In this document: in pieces, positions 25,576-36,403 of the stretch
Layout: every line of letters starts with the position of its first letter
How positions within the stretch are numbered: the first letter of the stretch is position 1
Source: Acidovorax sp.
GTDB taxonomy: Bacteria > Pseudomonadota > Gammaproteobacteria > Burkholderiales > Burkholderiaceae_C
Direction: 5' to 3'
DNA: 64,000 nucleotides
Assembly (NCBI RefSeq): GCF_021287135.1
Contig: NZ_JAJTBB010000039.1
Span: 1 to 64,000 of the forward strand
The notes under the pieces: model-generated
The model's input: only the letters and a program-made list of their open reading frames with translations
What the model was told of the DNA's origin: nothing
Database searches by the model: none
Position numbers and translations under genes: made by a program

Positions 25576-26432
25576 TGCACCCCCGGGCGGCCCAGCAATT
25601 GCGCGAACACCGCCGGGTTGCCCACGTTGTCGCTGCCCAGCATCCGCAGGGTTTCGGTGCACCAGGGCGCGCTGGGTACGGCGTCGCCCAGGCGTGCGCT
25701 GAGCTGCGTCAGCACGTCGGGCAGGCGCAGCAGGCGGGCAGGGCGGCGGCCCTGTTGCTGGCGCAGGCTGGCCACCAGGCCGGCCAGGGTCACGGCTTCG
25801 GGGCCGGCGCATTCGACGATGCCCTCGGTTTCTGATGCCGGGCCCAGCAGGGCCGCCACCACCTCGGCCACCTCGTGCACGGCCACGGGCTGCACGCGGG
25901 CGGTGAACAGGGGGCCGGGCAGCAGCGCCACGGGCAGCCGCGCCAGATTCATGAACAGGCTGCTGCTGTCCCCGCCGCGGCCGAACACGATGCTGGGCCG
26001 CAGGATGGCGGCACGCAGCCGGCCCTGTGCGGCCAGCTCCAGCAGGTGCGCGTCGGCGGCGCGCTTGGTGCGGGCGTAGCGGGTGTCGTTGGCCTCGATG
26101 CCCAGTGCCGAAATGTGCACGACGCGCCGCACGCCCGCTTCCGCGCAGGCGTCGAACAAGGCCGCGGGCGCCCGGTGGTGGATGGCATCAATGGGGCGCG
26201 CGGGCGTGTCGCGCAGCACGCCCACGGCGTTGACCACGGCATCGATGCCTGCCAGCCGCGGCAGCCACGCGGCAGGGGTGGTGTCGCGAGCGAAATCCAT
26301 GGGGACGTCCAGCGCCCCGCTGGCGGGGCGCCGACCCGACACGCCGCCGTGCACCGTGTGCCCCGCGCGGGCGAGGGCGGCGGCCACGCTGCGGCCGATG
26401 AACCCGGTGGAGCCGGTCAGCAGGATGTGCAT
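25542..26432 (-). CDS. NAD(P)-binding epimerase-like (extended SDR) protein
   Basis: This 296-aa protein is an atypical extended SDR related to the NDUFA9/complex-I-assembly and NmrA-like group. It starts with the Rossmann motif LLTGSTGFIGRSVAAAL (residues 4-20). VVHISALG (catalytic Ser region), YARTKRAAD (YxxxK, displaced) and RPSIVFGRGG follow. Members often bind NADPH and act in quinone or envelope metabolism, but no reaction can be assigned. Its 3' end overlaps the racemase gene by 34 bp in a convergent arrangement. Confidence 0.82.
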   Translation of the reverse strand: MHILLTGSTGFIGRSVAAALARAGHTVHGGVSGRRPASGALDVPMDFARDTTPAAWLPRLAGIDAVVNAVGVLRDTPARPIDAIHHRAPAALFDACAEAGVRRVVHISALGIEANDTRYARTKRAADAHLLELAAQGRLRAAILRPSIVFGRGGDSSSLFMNLARLPVALLPGPLFTARVQPVAVHEVAEVVAALLGPASETEGIVECAGPEAVTLAGLVASLRQQQGRRPARLLRLPDVLTQLSARLGDAVPSAPWCTETLRMLGSDNVGNPAVFAQLLGRPGVHYRELVAAAWR

Positions 26433-26495
26433 TCGCTGTGCCTCAAGAAAAGAACGGGGAAAACTAGGAAAGCACGGGAAGCGCCGTCGGCGCGC

Positions 26496-28907
26496 TCATT
26501 CGCGGGCGACTGCCGTGGGCGCCTGGACGGCGGGCCCGGGGTCGAAGGTCTCCATGCGGTTGCGTCCGCCGTACTTGGCGCGGTACAGCGCGGCATCGGC
26601 TGCCTGCACCAGTGTGTCAGAGTGGGCGTCGGCCTGCGGCACCACGCTGGCAATGCCCACGCTGAAGGTGATGACGGGTGCGGTGGGCGAGCGCGGGTGG
26701 GGCAGGGCGGCGGTGCGCAGGCTGTCCATGCAGCGCTGCGCCACGGTCACGGCCGCGGGCAGCGGCGTGTCGGGCAGCAGCAGCACGAACTCCTCGCCGC
26801 CGTAGCGGGCGGCCACCTCGTCCGCGCGGCGGATGGTGGCCTGCAGCAGCTGGGCCACGCGCCGCAGGCATTCGTCGCCGGCCAGGTGCCCGTAGTGGTC
26901 GTTGTAGAGCTTGAAGTGGTCGATGTCGATCAGCACCACGGCCAGGGGCAGCCGCTGGCGGCCGCAGCGCAGCCATTCCACCGCCAGCCGCTCGTCAAAC
27001 CGGCGCCGGTTGCCGATGCCGGTGACGCCGTCGGTGGTGGATAGCAGGGCCAGCTTGGCGTTGGCGGCGGCCAGCTCCTGCTCCTTGCGCACCAGCTGGG
27101 TCACGTCGGTGCGCACGCCGGCAATGCCGCCCTGGGGCGTGCGCCGTTCGTCGGCCTGCACCCAGCGGCCTTCAGGCAGGCGCTGCAGCACCGCGTGCCG
27201 GGCGGCCCGGTGGTTGGCCACGCACTGGGCCAGCCAAGTCTCCACCCGGCCGATGGCGTCGGGGTACTGGCCGCGCTCCGCGCCGTAGCGCGCGATCTGC
27301 TCGAAGGTGTTGCCGGGCGCGATCATCGGGGCCGAGATGGGGTAGATGCGGCGGTATTGCGCGTTGCACACCACCAGGCGGTCTTCGGCATCAAAGAGCG
27401 CAAACCCCTCGGGCAGCGATTCCACCGCGTCGCGCAACAGCTGCTGCGCCGCCTGGGCCGCCTCCTGGGCGGCTTCCAGGGCCTGGCGCTGCTCGATCAG
27501 GTTGGTGATGTCCAGGCGCACGGCCACCACGTAGTTCTCGGGGGTGCGGGTCTCGTAAACGTTGATCCAGCGGCCGTCGGCCAGCCGCTGCACCAGGTTG
27601 GAGGCGCGGCTGCCGTGCTCGGACAGCCGCTCGGCGATCCAGGCTTCCTCGCGCCCCTGGGCGGAAGGGATTTTCTCGGTCTCCACCGAGTGGCGCAGGA
27701 TGTCGGCAAAGCGCCGGCCGAGGTACTGCGCATAGTTCATGTGCGGGTACATGCGCGAGAGCTGCTGGTTGAAGAGCACCAGCCGGTCCTGCTCGTCGAA
27801 GATCTCGATGCTCACCGGCAGGGCCTCCACGGCGCGCTCCAGCAGCTGCCGCGTGCGCTGGCTTTCCTGCCGGGCGGCTTCCGCCTTGTGCCGCTGTTCG
27901 ATGAGGTCGGTGATGTCCAGGCTCACGCACACGGTCATGCCCGAGGGCGTGCGGCACTCGTGCCGGTGCACCCAGGCGCCGCCGGGACAGCGGCGCACCT
28001 CGGGCCCCTGGCGGTGGCCGCGCAGGGCCAGTTCGTGCGCCAGCCACAGCTCTTCCTGGCCGCTGGCCTCCTCGGGCACACCCTGGCGCAGGCCCTCGCG
28101 CAGCAGCTCCTCGTAGGTCTTGCCCAGCGATGTCTGCACCGGCAACTGGGGGCGCAGCCGCTCCATGTGCTCGTTGCACAGCACCAGCCGGTCCTGCGCG
28201 TCATAGATCTCCAGCCCGGCGGGCATCGCGTCCACCGCCTCGCGCAGGCTGCGCTGCGCGTTCTCGGCATCCTGCAGGGCTTGCTGCAGCGCGCGCTCCT
28301 TGTGCACGGTGTCGGTGATGTCGGTGCGCAGCACCACCACGCCGCCGTCGTCCAGGCGGCGCTCCGACAGCTGCATCCACCGGTCGCCGCACACTTCCTG
28401 CACCGCCGGGTCGCCGAAGGTGCGGTGCGAGGCCAGGCGCTGCGCGAGCCAGGGCTCGACATCCTCGGGCCGCAGCCCGGTCAATTCGCCGGAGGCGGCA
28501 ATGCGGCGCAGCACCTCCTCAAACCGCAGGCCGTACTCCAGCGGCAGCGTGACGCCTGGCGCCACCGCGCGGTAGCTGGCGTTGCACAGCACCAGGCGGT
28601 CGTCGGCGTCGTAGATGGCCAGGCCGTCGGGCAGGATGTCGAGCGTGGCGGCCAGCTGGGCGCGGGCCTGCTGGGCGGCCTGCCGGGCCGCTTGCGCCTC
28701 GCCGGCCCATTGCCGGGCACGGCGGGCCAGCCGCCAGTGCAGCCCGGCCACGGCCAGCAGCGCAAGCCCGGCTGCCAGCAGGGCGGGGGCTGCCCGCTCC
28801 GCATGCCACCAGGCAGCCGCCAGGCCCAGGGCGCCCAGACCTGCCGCGCCGCAGGCGGCCGCCACCAGCAGGGCCAGGGGGTCTTCGCGCGGTGGGGCGG
28901 GCGGCAT
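26496..28907 (-). CDS. Membrane-anchored diguanylate cyclase with four PAS domains
   Basis: This 803-aa protein makes cyclic di-GMP in response to an unknown cue. Two N-terminal hydrophobic segments (residues ~10-60) are followed by a short coiled coil. Four consecutive PAS-7-type domains come next, each beginning with a DxLPxGxxIYDxxDRLVLCN-like core (about residues 90, 220, 345 and 475) and separated by short coiled coils. The C-terminal GGDEF domain (about 620-790) has an intact catalytic RYGGEEF (about 701-707). Four near-identical PAS modules in series suggest internal duplication. The start at 28907 places the first hydrophobic segment at the N-terminus. No EAL domain is present. Confidence 0.9.
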   Translation of the reverse strand: MPPAPPREDPLALLVAAACGAAGLGALGLAAAWWHAERAAPALLAAGLALLAVAGLHWRLARRARQWAGEAQAARQAAQQARAQLAATLDILPDGLAIYDADDRLVLCNASYRAVAPGVTLPLEYGLRFEEVLRRIAASGELTGLRPEDVEPWLAQRLASHRTFGDPAVQEVCGDRWMQLSERRLDDGGVVVLRTDITDTVHKERALQQALQDAENAQRSLREAVDAMPAGLEIYDAQDRLVLCNEHMERLRPQLPVQTSLGKTYEELLREGLRQGVPEEASGQEELWLAHELALRGHRQGPEVRRCPGGAWVHRHECRTPSGMTVCVSLDITDLIEQRHKAEAARQESQRTRQLLERAVEALPVSIEIFDEQDRLVLFNQQLSRMYPHMNYAQYLGRRFADILRHSVETEKIPSAQGREEAWIAERLSEHGSRASNLVQRLADGRWINVYETRTPENYVVAVRLDITNLIEQRQALEAAQEAAQAAQQLLRDAVESLPEGFALFDAEDRLVVCNAQYRRIYPISAPMIAPGNTFEQIARYGAERGQYPDAIGRVETWLAQCVANHRAARHAVLQRLPEGRWVQADERRTPQGGIAGVRTDVTQLVRKEQELAAANAKLALLSTTDGVTGIGNRRRFDERLAVEWLRCGRQRLPLAVVLIDIDHFKLYNDHYGHLAGDECLRRVAQLLQATIRRADEVAARYGGEEFVLLLPDTPLPAAVTVAQRCMDSLRTAALPHPRSPTAPVITFSVGIASVVPQADAHSDTLVQAADAALYRAKYGGRNRMETFDPGPAVQAPTAVARE

Positions 28908-29111
28908 CGTGGGGAGGGGGCGGGTTCGCGGAAAGTCTAGCAGCGCTGTTCTGTTTGCGATAGCACGCAAGGCAAGCCCGGCGCCCCCGGGCTGCGGGCT
29001 TCCCAGGGCGCCGGCCGTATCGCTGCGGCTTGCTCCGCGTTGCCCTAGACTGCGGGTCCGTCCGTCCCGTTGTCCTTGTCCGTCCCTCTCTTTTCTATTC
29101 AGGAGAAACCG

Positions 29112-30008
29112 ATGTTCACTGAAGACCTCGATTCCGATGCCCGGGCCCTGCTGCCGGGCCGCGCCACCGGTGCCGGCACCACGCGCCGCACGGCGCTGCA
29201 GGCGGCGCTGGGCCTGGGCTACGCGGCCGCTGCCGCACCCGTCATGGCCCAGACGGCCATTGCCACGCCCAGCGACGGCCTGACCACCGGGGAAGTGGCC
29301 TTCACGGTCAATGGCTTCAAGGTGCCGGCCTACCGCGCCGCGCCGGTGGGCAAGACCGGGCTGCCGGTGGTGCTGGTGGTGCAGGAGATCTTCGGCGTGC
29401 ACGAGTACATCGCCGACACCTGCCGCCGCTTTGCCAAGGCCGGCTACCTGGCCATTGCGCCGCAGCTGTATGCGCGGCAGGGCGATCCGTCGCAGTACAC
29501 CGAGATCGCCAAGCTCATGGCCGAGGTGGTGGCCAAGGTGCCCGATGCGCAGGTGATGGCCGACCTGGACGGTGCCGTGCAGTGGGCCACGGCCAACGGC
29601 GGCGACGCTGCGCGCGTGGGCATCACCGGCTTTTGCTGGGGCGGGCGCATCACCTGGCTCTACGCGGCCCATGGGCCCGTCAAGGCCGGCGTGGCCTGGT
29701 ACGGCCGGCTGGTGGGCCAGGCCAGCGACCTCACGCCCAAGCACCCGGTGGACCTGGCCCCGGTGCTCAAGGCGCCCGTGCTGGGGCTGTATGGCGAAAA
29801 AGATACCGGCATCCCCCTTGACACGATTGATAAGATGAAAACCGCCCTGGCCGCCGGCTCGCCGCAGGCCAAGGCATCGGAATTTGTGGTGTACCCCGAT
29901 GCGCCCCATGCCTTCCACGCCGACTACCGCGCCAGCTACCGCAAGGAAGCGGCCGAGGACGGCTGGAAGCGGGCCCTGGCCTGGTTCAAGGCCCACGGGG
30001 TGGTGTGA
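29112..30008 (+). CDS. Tat-exported dienelactone hydrolase family protein
   Basis: This 298-aa alpha/beta hydrolase has a twin-arginine signal (TTRRTALQAALGLGY, residues ~23-37, ending VMAQ). The catalytic triad of the family is visible: Cys in GITGFCWGGRITW, Asp in LYGEKDTGIPLD and His in PDAPHAFHADY. Dienelactone hydrolases open lactone rings in aromatic degradation, but exported members such as this one have broader or unknown substrates. AGGAGA precedes the ATG at 29112, and a strong terminator follows. Confidence 0.9.
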   Translation: MFTEDLDSDARALLPGRATGAGTTRRTALQAALGLGYAAAAAPVMAQTAIATPSDGLTTGEVAFTVNGFKVPAYRAAPVGKTGLPVVLVVQEIFGVHEYIADTCRRFAKAGYLAIAPQLYARQGDPSQYTEIAKLMAEVVAKVPDAQVMADLDGAVQWATANGGDAARVGITGFCWGGRITWLYAAHGPVKAGVAWYGRLVGQASDLTPKHPVDLAPVLKAPVLGLYGEKDTGIPLDTIDKMKTALAAGSPQAKASEFVVYPDAPHAFHADYRASYRKEAAEDGWKRALAWFKAHGVV

Positions 30009-30048
30009 GGCCTGGGCCCGCTCCGCCGGCACCGCGATTCCGCCCGCA

Positions 30049-30076
30049 GCCGCCCCCCGCCGGGGGCGGCTTTTTT
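30049..30076 (+). terminator. Intrinsic terminator of the dienelactone hydrolase gene
   Basis: GCCGCCCCC (30049-30057) pairs perfectly with GGGGGCGGC (30062-30070) around a CGCC loop, followed by six T residues. This is a textbook Rho-independent terminator 40 bp after the stop codon. Confidence 0.92.
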
Positions 30077-30100
30077 CATGCCGCGGGAGCTGCCGTTTGA

Positions 30101-30160
30101 TATAAAAACGGCCTCTCGGGCTTATCTGGCGAGCGCAAGAAGCTATGAATTTAGTAGCAA
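30101..30160 (-). repeat. Dispersed 55-60 bp repeat, copy 1 (provides a start codon)
   Basis: Read on the minus strand this is TTGCTACTAAATTCATAGC, then a GCGCT...AAGC core and GAGGCCGTTTTTATA. It matches the plan of the copies near 31022 and 48110. The ATG of the ZIP transporter gene (30145) and its first five codons lie inside it. Confidence 0.75.
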
Positions 30161-30963
30161 TCATATTGGCCACTCTGGCCGCGGGCATCGGCAGCGTGTG
30201 GGTCGCGGCCCTGCTGATGCGGGCCGGGCTGGGCGGGCGTGCCGAGGGGGTGGGGCCGCAGCACCTGCTCAGCCTGGCGGCGGGCGCCCTGCTGGCCACG
30301 GCGTTCATGCACCTGCTGCCAGAGGCGTTTGAAAGCCAGGCGGGCGCGCACGACCTCTTTGCCACCCTGCTGGTCGGCGTGGTGTTCTTCTTCCTGCTGG
30401 ACAAGGCCGAACTGTGGCACCACGGGCACGAGCACAGCCATCCCGAGGCCGCGCATGCCGGCCACGCGCATGCACATGGCGACCATCACCATCATCACCA
30501 CCACGCGCCCCGTGCCGGAGGCTGGGCCGTGCTGACCGGCGACAGCGTGCATTGCTTTGGCGACGGCATCCTGATCGCGTCGGCCTTCATGGCGGACATG
30601 CGGCTGGGCGTGATCGCGGCGCTGTCGGTGCTGGCCCACGAGGTGCCGCACCACATGGGCGACCTGGTCGTGCTGCGCCAGACCAGCCCCAACCGGCGCA
30701 TGGCGCTGGTCAAGGTGTCGCTGGCCGGCGCCGTGACGGCGCTGGGGGGCGTGGTGGGCTATTTCCTGGTGGAGCAGCTGCACGACTTTCTTCCGTACTT
30801 CCTGGCGGTGGCCTCCAGCAGCTTTGTGTATGTGGCGCTGGCGGACCTGATCCCCCAGCTGCAAAAGCGCCTGACCGCGCGCGAGACGGTGCTGCAGATC
30901 GTCTGGCTGGTGGCGGGCATGGCCATCGTCACGCTGGTGAGCGGGCTGGCACACGCGCATTGA
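30145..30963 (+). CDS. ZIP-family divalent metal transporter
   Basis: This 272-aa inner-membrane protein has about eight hydrophobic segments and the ZIP family signature. A His-rich cytosolic loop (residues ~91-122, with seven consecutive His) follows TM3. The metal-binding helices contain HCFGDGILIASAF and AHEVPHHMGDLV, corresponding to the HN..DG and HE.PH motifs of ZIP transporters. It should import zinc, iron or manganese; the metal is not determined by sequence. The start codon is embedded in a dispersed repeat and there is no obvious Shine-Dalgarno, so translation initiation may be unusual. Confidence 0.88.
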   Translation: MNLVAIILATLAAGIGSVWVAALLMRAGLGGRAEGVGPQHLLSLAAGALLATAFMHLLPEAFESQAGAHDLFATLLVGVVFFFLLDKAELWHHGHEHSHPEAAHAGHAHAHGDHHHHHHHAPRAGGWAVLTGDSVHCFGDGILIASAFMADMRLGVIAALSVLAHEVPHHMGDLVVLRQTSPNRRMALVKVSLAGAVTALGGVVGYFLVEQLHDFLPYFLAVASSSFVYVALADLIPQLQKRLTARETVLQIVWLVAGMAIVTLVSGLAHAH

Positions 30964-31021
30964 GCGCGGCGCCCAACCCCCCCCCGAGGCCCGCGCGGTG
31001 GGGGTCGCGCGAGGCCGCTGG

Positions 31022-31080
31022 TTGCTATGATTTTTGGAGCTGCCAGCGCTTACTGGAAAAGGGCTAGAGGCTAAAAACTC
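31022..31080 (+). repeat. Dispersed repeat, copy 2
   Basis: A full-length copy, TTGCTATGATTTTTGGAGCT, then GCCAGCGCTTACTGG and GGGCTAGAGGCTAAAAA, in the 137-bp gap between the ZIP transporter gene and the convergent response-regulator gene. The imperfect palindrome around AGCGCTTACTGGAAAAGGGCT could fold as a hairpin for either transcript. Confidence 0.75.
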
Positions 31081-31100
31081 TAAAAAACTGGCGCCCCAGT

Positions 31101-31862
31101 TCACCGCGCCAGCTCTTCGCGCACGGCCGCCATCTGCCGGCGCGAGACGGCCAGCAGCTCGGTGGAGCCCTGCAGCCGCACGGCCCAGCCTTCGCCCTCT
31201 TCGGGGTCGTAGTGCTTTTCCAGCGCACGCACCGCGCGGCGCGCCACCAGGGCGTTGCGGTGGATGCGCAGGAAGCGCGGCGCGTACTTGGCCTCCAGCT
31301 CGCTCAGCGCACCGTCCATGACGTAGCTGCGCGTAGTGGTGCGCACCGTCACGTATTTCTGCTCGGCCTTGAAGTACAGCACCTCGGCCAGCGGCACGCG
31401 TTCAGTGCGGCCGCGGTCCTGGATCAGCAGGGTTTCGCCCTCGGGCATGCCGGGCGGCGGCGCGGGCAGGGTGGCGCGGGTGCTGTTGCGCTGCACCTTG
31501 GTCAGCGCCTGCTGCAGCCGCTCGCGCCGCACGGGCTTGGTCAGGTAGTCCACCGCGTCCAGCTCGAACGCGCTCACCGCATGGTCGGCGTGGGCGGTCA
31601 CGAACACCACGGCGGGCGGGTGCGGCAGGGTCTGCAGCGTGTGCGCGAGCGACAGTCCGTCCTGGCCAGGCATGTGGATGTCCAGCAGCACCAGGTCGAA
31701 CGCACGGCCCCCGGTGGGGCCGAGCTGCGCCAGCGTTTCGCCCGCGCTGGCCGCCTCGGCCACCAGCATGCGCTGGCCGGGCTGGTCGTGCGCGCAGTCG
31801 GCCAGCAGGGTGCGCAGGCGGCTGCGGGCCAGCGCCTCGTCGTCAACGATCAGGATGTTCAT
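31101..31862 (-). CDS. LytTR-type response regulator
   Basis: This 253-aa regulator of the AlgR/LytR group has an N-terminal receiver domain (residues 1-125) with the acidic pair DDE at 7-9, phospho-acceptor Asp in LVLLDIHMPGQDG, Thr in VFVTAHAD and Lys in DYLTKPV. A C-terminal LytTR DNA-binding domain (~150-250) contains EVLYFKAEQKYVTVRT and FLRIHRNALVA. It overlaps its sensor-kinase gene by 4 bp (ATGA), so they are translated together. Confidence 0.92.
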   Translation of the reverse strand: MNILIVDDEALARSRLRTLLADCAHDQPGQRMLVAEAASAGETLAQLGPTGGRAFDLVLLDIHMPGQDGLSLAHTLQTLPHPPAVVFVTAHADHAVSAFELDAVDYLTKPVRRERLQQALTKVQRNSTRATLPAPPPGMPEGETLLIQDRGRTERVPLAEVLYFKAEQKYVTVRTTTRSYVMDGALSELEAKYAPRFLRIHRNALVARRAVRALEKHYDPEEGEGWAVRLQGSTELLAVSRRQMAAVREELAR

Positions 31863-33097
31863 GGGGCGTCCGTGAAACGGTGGTGGGTGTCGTCATGGGT
31901 GGGGTCTGCGGCGCTGCTGGCGTCGCCCGCCATGCGGCGCGGCCCGCCGGGCCGGCGGGCGGAGGCGGATGCGCGACGGCCGCGGCCGCGCGCCCGGGCT
32001 GCGGGCGTGGGGGCGGGCAGGGTGATGCGCACCTGGTACAGCCCTTCCTGGACGCCCGCGGTGAATTCGCCCTGCACATCGTGCAGCAGCGCCAGGCGGG
32101 CGCGCACGTTGGCCAGGGCAATGCCGTGGCCGCGCGCAGGCTCGTCGCCCGCACCGCCGCGGCCCTCCTTGGGCGGCAGGGTGTTGGTGATGCGCACCAC
32201 CACGCGGCTGCCACGCAGCTCGGTCATCACGCGCAGCCGCCCGCCGCGCGCGCTGGGCTCCACGCCGTGCTTGACGGCGTTCTCCACCAGGGGCTGCAGC
32301 AGCAGGGGGGGCAGCCGGGCGCCGTCGGTGCGGGGGTCCAGGCTCCACTGCACCTGCAGGCGGGGGCCGAACCGCACCTGCTCGATGCCCAGATAGCGCC
32401 GGGCCAGCGTGATCTCCTCGGCCAGCGTGGTCGACTCTCCCTGCTCGACCAGCGCCACGCGGAACAGGTCCGACAGGTCTTCCAGCAGCGACTCGGCCTT
32501 GGCCGGCTCCTCGCGCACCAGCGCGATGGCGCTGTTGAGCGTGTTGAACAGGAAGTGCGGGCGGATGCGCGACTGCAGTTCGGTGAGCCGCGCCGTCGTG
32601 GCCGCAGGCGTGCGGCCGCGCGCGCGCAGCACCAGCGCCGACACCAGCATGGCCGCCAGCAGCGCCCCCGTGGCCGCGCTGGCCAGCCACGGTGGCGCGG
32701 CGGTGCGCGGCACCACCAGCGTGAGCATGCCGCAGGCATACGCCCCCGCCAGCGCGCCCAGCAGCACCCCGGCGGCATATTGCTGCACGGTGCTCAGCCG
32801 CTGCAGCACGGTCTTGAGGCTGCAGGCCGTGATCAGCCACACCAGCGTGGCCGGCAGCGCACCGCCCGTCAGCAGGGCCAGCGTGGCCAGCCATTCGGCC
32901 GGCGAGGCCGCGCCGTACATGGCGCCCACGCCCATCACCGTCTCGACAAACAGCACCGCGCGCAGCACGACGCCCACCTGGCAGGCATCGAACACCAGCG
33001 CCCGCCGCGGGGGCGGCAGGCCGCGCCGTGCAGAGGCCCGGGGCAGGGCCGAATCGGACGGCAGGGGCGGGGTCGATAAAATTTGCGTGTCTTGCAT
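31859..33097 (-). CDS. LytS/AlgZ-type sensor histidine kinase
   Basis: This 412-aa kinase has an N-terminal membrane domain of four hydrophobic segments (residues ~40-170). A His-kinase domain of the LytS type follows, with phospho-His in [13 protein letters not shown] (~190) and an ATPase region with [13 protein letters not shown] (N box) and a G box [13 protein letters not shown]. The C-terminal 40 residues are Arg/Ala/Pro-rich and disordered. Together with the overlapping LytTR regulator it forms a two-component pair resembling AlgZ/AlgR, which in Pseudomonas controls surface functions. The argH gene is divergent 51 bp away, as in many Burkholderiales. Confidence 0.9.
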   Translation of the reverse strand: MQDTQILSTPPLPSDSALPRASARRGLPPPRRALVFDACQVGVVLRAVLFVETVMGVGAMYGAASPAEWLATLALLTGGALPATLVWLITACSLKTVLQRLSTVQQYAAGVLLGALAGAYACGMLTLVVPRTAAPPWLASAATGALLAAMLVSALVLRARGRTPAATTARLTELQSRIRPHFLFNTLNSAIALVREEPAKAESLLEDLSDLFRVALVEQGESTTLAEEITLARRYLGIEQVRFGPRLQVQWSLDPRTDGARLPPLLLQPLVENAVKHGVEPSARGGRLRVMTELRGSRVVVRITNTLPPKEGRGGAGDEPARGHGIALANVRARLALLHDVQGEFTAGVQEGLYQVRITLPAPTPAARARGRGRRASASARRPGGPRRMAGDASSAADPTHDDTHHRFTDAP

Positions 33098-33148
33098 TGC
33101 GGCATCCGGGCAGTCCGGGTGTCTGAACCACCGGATTATTGCCCTCCC

Positions 33149-34621
<1,473 letters not shown>

Positions 34622-34666
34622 CCCCTGCCGTGTAGCACCCACCCATCCTTATCCCGGAGCCTGAAC

Positions 34667-35662
34667 ATGACCACCTCCCTGCACCGCCGCAGCCTGTTGT
34701 CCCGCGCTGTGCGCACCACCGCCGCGCTGGCGGCCACGCTCACCATGGGCCTGGCCTCGGCCCAGTCCGACAAGCCCATCCGGCTGCTGGTGGGTTTTCC
34801 GCCTGGTGGCGGGTCGGACGCGATTGCGCGCCTGCTGTCGGAAAAGCTCAAGGACGCGCTGGGCATGCCCGTGGTGGTGGACAACCGCCCGGGCGCCGGT
34901 GGCCAGATCGCAGCGCAGACGCTCAAGGCCGCCCCGGCCGACGGGCACACGCTGTTCCTGTCGCACGACCACACCATCTCCATCCTGCCGCAGGTCATCA
35001 AGAACCCCGGCTTTGACCCCGTGCACGACTTCGTGCCCGTGGGCGGCTTTGCCACGTTCGTGAACGCCTTTGCGGTCTCGGGCAGCAATCCGGCCAAGTC
35101 GTTCAACGACTACGTGGCCTGGGTCAAAGCCCAAGGCCACGGCAAGGGCGCGGTGGGCGTTCCTGCGCCCGCGTCCACGCCGGAATTCTTGGTAAAGCTG
35201 GTGGGCCAGAAGTACCAGCTGGACCTGGTGGCCGCGCCCTACCGCGGCAGCGCCCCGATGATGGCCGACATGCTGGGCAACCAGATCGCGGCGGGCGTGG
35301 GCTCCATCCCCGACTTCATCGAGAACCACAAGGCCGGCAAGGTGCGCGTGGTGGCCGTGCTGGGCACCAAGCGCCAGGCCGCCATGCCCGACGTGCCCAC
35401 GTTCGACGAGCTGGGGCTCAAGGGCTTTGAGGACCTGCCGTACTACGGCATCTATGCGCCGGCCGGCACGCCAGCGAAGTTCATTGCCGACTTCTCGGCC
35501 GCCCTGGCCAAGGTGGTGGTGCTTCCCGAGGTGCACGGCCCGCTCACGGCCATGGGCCTCACCGTGGGCTACATGGCACCCCAGCAGCTGGCAGCCCGCC
35601 AGCAGGCGTACACGGCGGCCTGGACGCGCATCATCCAGAACACCGGGTTTGTAGCGCAGTAG
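34667..35662 (+). CDS. Bug-type (TctC family) substrate-binding protein
   Basis: This 331-aa periplasmic protein has an N-terminal signal peptide (ending GLASAQ, ~33 aa; an RRSLLSR stretch makes Tat export conceivable). The TctC fold starts IRLLVGFPPGGGSDAIARLL, followed by VVVDNRPGAGGQIA. The Bug family binds carboxylates or other small acids and is greatly expanded in Comamonadaceae and Bordetella. No TctA/TctB membrane genes are adjacent, so it is an orphan receptor and its ligand is unknown. ATG 34667 follows a CCGGAG motif, and an intrinsic terminator lies downstream. Confidence 0.9.
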   Translation: MTTSLHRRSLLSRAVRTTAALAATLTMGLASAQSDKPIRLLVGFPPGGGSDAIARLLSEKLKDALGMPVVVDNRPGAGGQIAAQTLKAAPADGHTLFLSHDHTISILPQVIKNPGFDPVHDFVPVGGFATFVNAFAVSGSNPAKSFNDYVAWVKAQGHGKGAVGVPAPASTPEFLVKLVGQKYQLDLVAAPYRGSAPMMADMLGNQIAAGVGSIPDFIENHKAGKVRVVAVLGTKRQAAMPDVPTFDELGLKGFEDLPYYGIYAPAGTPAKFIADFSAALAKVVVLPEVHGPLTAMGLTVGYMAPQQLAARQQAYTAAWTRIIQNTGFVAQ

Positions 35663-35716
35663 GCGCGCGCTCTGCTCCCGCCCGGATGGGGCGCGTAGCG
35701 TCCCGCCCCAAGAGCG

Positions 35717-35749
35717 TGCCGCGCAGGACACACCCGCGCGGCATTTTTT
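35717..35749 (+). terminator. Intrinsic terminator after the Bug-type gene
   Basis: TGCCGCGC (35717-35724) pairs with GCGCGGCA (35736-35743) across an 11-nt loop and is followed by six T residues. It ends the transcript 55 bp after the stop codon, before the convergent ferritin-like gene. Confidence 0.85.
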
Positions 35750-35794
35750 ATGGAGGGTCCATGGCGCCGCTGGCCGCTGCTGCAGCCGGGGCGC

Positions 35795-36403
35795 TCAGAG
35801 CATGGATTCGCGCTGCTGCTCTGCGCGCGAGGCGCCGATGGCGGACTCCACGTTCTTCACTTCCTCGGGTGGCGGCAGCACGGCGGGCATGCCCAGCGCC
35901 TCGATGGCCAGCTCGCGGCACCAGCCCTTGGTGTGGTAGAGGTGGTGGTCCTCGTCCTTCTCCACGGCTTGGTGCGCGGCCTGGAGCGCCTGGCCCACGT
36001 CGCCGGTGGCTGCCTGGGCCACCTTGCCCAGCAGCTCCCAGTTGGCGTGGTCCTTGGTCTCGGCGTGCACCACGCACTCGCAGGCCACCAGTTGCGCGGC
36101 CTGCGGGTTGCCGCCCTGGCGCGCCAGCTCCATGGCTTTCACCAGCGACTCGCCGATGTGCCGGACCACCTGGCGCGTGTGGGACTGCTGTTCGGGGTCC
36201 AGGCCCAGCGCATCGCACAGGCTGCGCACCACGTTCTGGTGGGTGAGCGTTTCCTGCAGGTACTCTTCCCATTCCTTTTTCAGGTCCGGGTTCACGGCGC
36301 AGGCCAGTGCGGCGCGGTACACCTGCTCGCCGCCCAGTTCGGTTTCCATCATCTGCAGCACCAGGTCGTCCAGCTGGTGGCTGTCGTATTGCACTTTGGG
36401 CAT
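35795..36403 (-). CDS. Ferritin-like domain protein
   Basis: This 202-aa helical protein resembles the ferritin-like/DUF892-type four-helix proteins of Burkholderiales. Glu and His residues recur at helix positions expected for a di-metal site (MMETELGGEQVYRAAL, then EYLQETLTHQNVVRSL, ECVVHAETKDHANWELL, and VEKDEDHHLYHTKGWCREL). It may store iron or protect against peroxide, but the metal site is predicted only. It is monocistronic and divergent from the alpha-2-macroglobulin gene, with a 261-bp GC-rich gap (36404-36664) in which I see no other gene. Confidence 0.75.
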   Translation of the reverse strand: MPKVQYDSHQLDDLVLQMMETELGGEQVYRAALACAVNPDLKKEWEEYLQETLTHQNVVRSLCDALGLDPEQQSHTRQVVRHIGESLVKAMELARQGGNPQAAQLVACECVVHAETKDHANWELLGKVAQAATGDVGQALQAAHQAVEKDEDHHLYHTKGWCRELAIEALGMPAVLPPPEEVKNVESAIGASRAEQQRESML

